A stretch of DNA of 64,000 nt from Lucifuga dentata. Its lineage: Eukaryota; Chordata; Actinopteri; Ophidiiformes; Bythitidae. How positions within the stretch are numbered: the first letter of the stretch is position 1; each line of letters starts with the position of its first letter. Below the pieces are notes generated by a model, which had not been told where the DNA came from, did no database searches, and saw nothing but the letters and a program-made list of their open reading frames with translations. This document shows, one piece after another, positions 61,154 through 64,000 of the stretch. Where the stretch lies: assembly GCA_014773175.1 (NCBI GenBank), contig VXCM01000116.1, positions 248,001 through 312,000 of the forward strand. The letters are read 5' to 3'. The position numbers and the translations under genes are program-made.

Positions 61154-61992
61154 ACAAGTGATTCTAAAAGCAAAAATGACTAAAATGTAGCACTGCTATT
61201 ACCTTGAGTGTATTACCATTAACAGAGGTGGTTCATAAAGGTTATGACCTCATCTAGACTCCTGCACTCCTCTCCACTACTTTAGTCTGATGAGTGTTTG
61301 TCTCCTGTATTTGCACCACTGCCTCTTGGACATTTTCAGACTGCTAACAATGGATTGGTCTCTGCTTTTGATTCTCTACTGTCATTCATTGCTGTCAATG
61401 CAAAGTCCATAGAGAAGTCAGTCACCTTCATTTACTACAACAACACTGAGGCACACAAGACCAAGCTGGCTCCTGCTTTTTGCTTAATTTAATGAGAACC
61501 ACTCACAGCCAAAGGAGATTTAGCAGTCGGGGGTTGCTGCAACAGCCAGATTTCCTGTCTGGAAATGCATCTATGGTAGCAACCTGTATGGCAGGAACCC
61601 AGTTTTGTTTTTCCACATGCCATATTTCTTAAAATTTATTCTATGTTTCTGTCATCTGACTACCATGCCAATAACATTAACATTCACTTTTGTTTTGATT
61701 ATCATTGACTGTCTTTTGCTATGTCAGAATTTAGATACAATATAAATGACTATATCGCTATCCATATATTCTCTGTTCCTTTTATTTTTGTTGAGTAGCA
61801 TACTTCTGGTTATAAGCACATATTGTGTCCCTAAAACATAAAACACTCCTTCATGTTTTAGTCTTAGTTTTTAAACTTTATTTTTAATCACAATAAATAA
61901 TAATCAGTTAATCATAATCAATTAGTTATATTAACTGCTGTATAAATGATTTCTTGGGTGGTGAGCTTAAACTTTTAAGTGTCAAAAAATGT
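61154..61992. other. Intronic DNA, nothing recognised
   Basis: A 64-codon open frame at 61298-61492 has no recognised domain and no convincing splice sites. The rest is AT-rich. Confidence 0.4.
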
Positions 61993-62012
61993 CAGGAGAG
62001 AGAGCGAGAGAG

Positions 62013-62058
<46 letters not shown>
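61993..62058. repeat. (GA)n microsatellite
   Basis: An impure, then pure GA/AG repeat of about 65 bp. Confidence 0.95.
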
Positions 62059-62062
<4 letters not shown>

Positions 62063-63145
62063 TTGACGGTCACTTGAGACCAGATTAGCAGATTACATGT
62101 TGGACAAGCTGAATGTTCACATGTTCTCACAAACAAGGCTTCATATCTTCACACACATACACACACACACCACGCACGCACAAATAAACCTGCACATGTT
62201 AACAAAGCTGGATTCATCAAGAGGAAAAAACTATGACCCATATGTCACTTACAGTAGTGCCCATTGTCACATTTCTGGTGCTCTGACACCTCCTTAGAGA
62301 CTTGTAACGTTCTATTTATTGCCATATTGTTTACCGCACAGATTTAGAGATAAATGACACAGCGTTGCATGCAGATGAAAACCTCAGGAATCACTATTTT
62401 GAACTGCTTGACTGAGCATTTTTCAAATGAATGAGGATTCAGGGAGGCTAATCAGAGATCAGAGTAATGAGGAACAATAAATGGACATATACAGGTAGGA
62501 TATGAATATACAGAAAACACAGGGCTGTACTGTTTGCATTGTATGTCTGACCTCTTGACGTTATTTAACTGCTTGTCAGAGGATATCTCATTAACATTTG
62601 AACTACTAAAAGCTACTTATGCTAGGAAAGCTCGCTGGGAAACTCAACATGTTCAGCCACACACTGCTTACATTTACTGTACAAACGAGAGAACAATAAA
62701 AATAATGAGGCACTGGTAACATTTGAAGAAAGCATGTATATAACTGCTGAAATGAAGAAGGATGTAATCTTTGCTCCAACAAATGCATGTTTGCTTTCAT
62801 TTTACTGTCATGAAGCAAGTTTAGGAGGAGAGGGGTGAGGATACCACAACAAATCATGTTTTCTAACAAATGCCCTCTTTCTATCCCTCCTTCCTCTCAG
62901 TTTTTTAGATTTTCCATCACTTGATCTTTGGCTGTTGTTCTTGAGGTGATTTTAATTATGTGTAGCTGCCTTCTTGTTACGTTTAAATGAAATAAATTAC
63001 AAATAAATAAAGGAAAATTAGAGTGGCAATATAAATATGATTGGACAATTGTTCACTTTATGTATCATTTAAACTTTTGAAAAATAACCAATGGACATTT
63101 CACAATTACTACATTCTTGACCTTTTCTTTTTTGACGTTTCACAG

Positions 63146-63310
63146 AGCGACGCTGAGGGAAGGCGTGACCTTTCGCACAGCGACACCCAGCAACACTTTG
63201 CTGTGGGACATCACTCTGGATATGGGCACAGATGGAACCATTGCTGTTATTTGTCAGAGAAAGGCTCCCATACCTGGAAAAAGGCAAGTTGCTTCACGTT
63301 ACTGTATGCA
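63146..63310 (+). CDS. tmem132d: tmem132d coding exon 3
   Basis: Acceptor tttgacgtttcacag precedes it. The codon split after exon 2 (CG plus A) gives Arg317, and the protein continues ATLREGVTF, then LLWDITLDMG and AVICQRKAP, which line up with the TMEM132 ectodomain segment after FTLR. I end the exon at 63310 before GTAAGTGAG, a near-perfect U1 site. The residues just before it (ASRYCMQ) fit the conserved Y..MQ of the family. A GC donor at 63284 (AAG before GCAAGT) is in the same phase and would shorten the exon by 27 nt. The gene continues beyond the window. Total so far is 371 codons plus two bases. Confidence 0.88.
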
Positions 63311-64000
63311 GTAAGTGAGTGTGTGCTATATGTAAGTGTTTTGTTGCAGCTGGGACATTTGTCATGCCTTTATAGGCTTAAACTGCTATTGTTTGGATGG
63401 ACAAATAGCTCCTGAGGGGATTTTTCAGGTATTGTTGGATGCCAGGAAGCATTTACGGCCTGTAGTTGTTAAAAGTGGCACAGTGGTAATGCATGTCCTA
63501 CAAAGATAATATCAGTCTATATATCTGTACCTGAGGGGTAAAAGACAAACCGCCTGCACGTTGCAAATCTGACAAAGTGTATTGCAGAGGGCATATTGTC
63601 TGTGTCCTGGGAGGACACGTCTCATGCTCTGTAAGCACTGGTCGGCTTATTGGAAAAGCTGCTGCAGTTTCTTTTCATAGCATTTCTGCTTTGTGCTTTG
63701 TACATTTCTAAATGTTTACCAGTTATGCATGTCTAAGCATTCCCAGCATATGATAAAACCTGTATTATACTGTAATTTAAAAGCTGCGTTTTGCATAGTT
63801 ATATTATTTGTTTGATATTTGTTTGTTTGTTATCTGTACAAAACATAACACTAAAAGTTATTACATCTGCAAGCTGGAAACTTTTTAAAAACTAATTTTT
63901 GCTTGTTTGTTAAAAAAAAATTTTTTTTGCTATTTTATTTTTTTAGTGAATTTGGCTTTTATTTGCCATCTCTCTAGTAAAAACAGTGTTTCTCCTGGAA
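63311..64000 (+). other. tmem132d: Start of tmem132d intron 3
   Basis: No further TMEM132 coding sequence is seen before the window ends. The region is AT-rich with short T and A runs near 63915-63945. Confidence 0.7.

Larger units (their letters stand above)
55408..63145 (+). other. tmem132d: tmem132d intron 2
   Basis: A GT-AG intron of 7,738 bp with (AAAG)n, (CTCCT)n and (GA)n tracts. It carries a GTTTACATGCA-family element (60009), a TTAA MITE (60603), two related repeat fragments (56722, 60455) and a T-homopolymer with an N at 57160. A left-end-like TTTAAAGGGGACCTGC word at 59821 may be another decayed element. Confidence 0.8.
48211..64000 (+). other. tmem132d: tmem132d gene, 5' part (continues past window)
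   Basis: The gene model joins coding exons 48211-48283, 54531-55407 and 63146-63310, giving 371 codons plus 2 nt of an expected ~1,100. Splice phases agree throughout (1, then 2, then 2). Introns are 6,247 and 7,738 bp and hold transposon copies and microsatellites. The TMEM132 family is recognised from the protein; the D paralogue is inferred mainly from its head-to-head position with fzd10, because TMEM132B and C are close relatives. Confidence 0.85.

Overview
This window looks like teleost fish nuclear DNA, probably from a percomorph-type genome. It is AT-rich and intron-bearing. It is full of short non-autonomous DNA transposons, microsatellites and a few 5'-truncated LINE fragments. The assembly contains 22 single-N joins. 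Many of these have the same ~60-70 bp (or the same homopolymer or microsatellite) on both sides, so those apparent duplications are unmerged contig ends, not biology.

Only two protein-coding genes can be supported. At the left, on the minus strand, is a complete intronless Frizzled receptor (2370-4127, 585 codons) that I recognise as fzd10. At the right, on the plus strand, is the 5' part of a TMEM132-family neural membrane protein: a signal-peptide exon at 48211, a large exon at 54531-55407 and a third exon at 63146-63310. The gene runs off the right edge. TMEM132D lies head-to-head with FZD10 on human chromosome 12q24.3, and the same divergent arrangement here supports the name tmem132d. 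The two start codons are about 44 kb apart.

The 44 kb between them holds no recognisable protein gene. It is a mosaic of apparently unique DNA, some of it possibly regulatory, and repeats. The dominant repeat is a TTAA-flanked inverted-repeat element of about 0.55-0.6 kb (about ten complete or partial copies across the window, in two sequence subfamilies). A second family has GTTTACATGCA-like ends. Other elements are a Tc1-like element with CAGTGGGGTC ends, a 119-bp foldback, a ~0.9-kb near-perfect palindrome at 40819-41724, a ~0.9-kb inverted-repeat element at 42798-43693, and two antisense LINE-type insertions with clear target-site duplications. Several are nested, which gives a relative insertion order.

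The items most worth a second look are: a phase-compatible possible cassette exon inside tmem132d intron 1 (51374-51451); a cluster of upstream ORFs, one cysteine-rich, before the tmem132d start; an exon-like 36-nt block at 12638-12673; the large palindrome; and the two-subfamily TTAA element. I found no new multi-gene system. No tRNA, rRNA or CRISPR could be identified.
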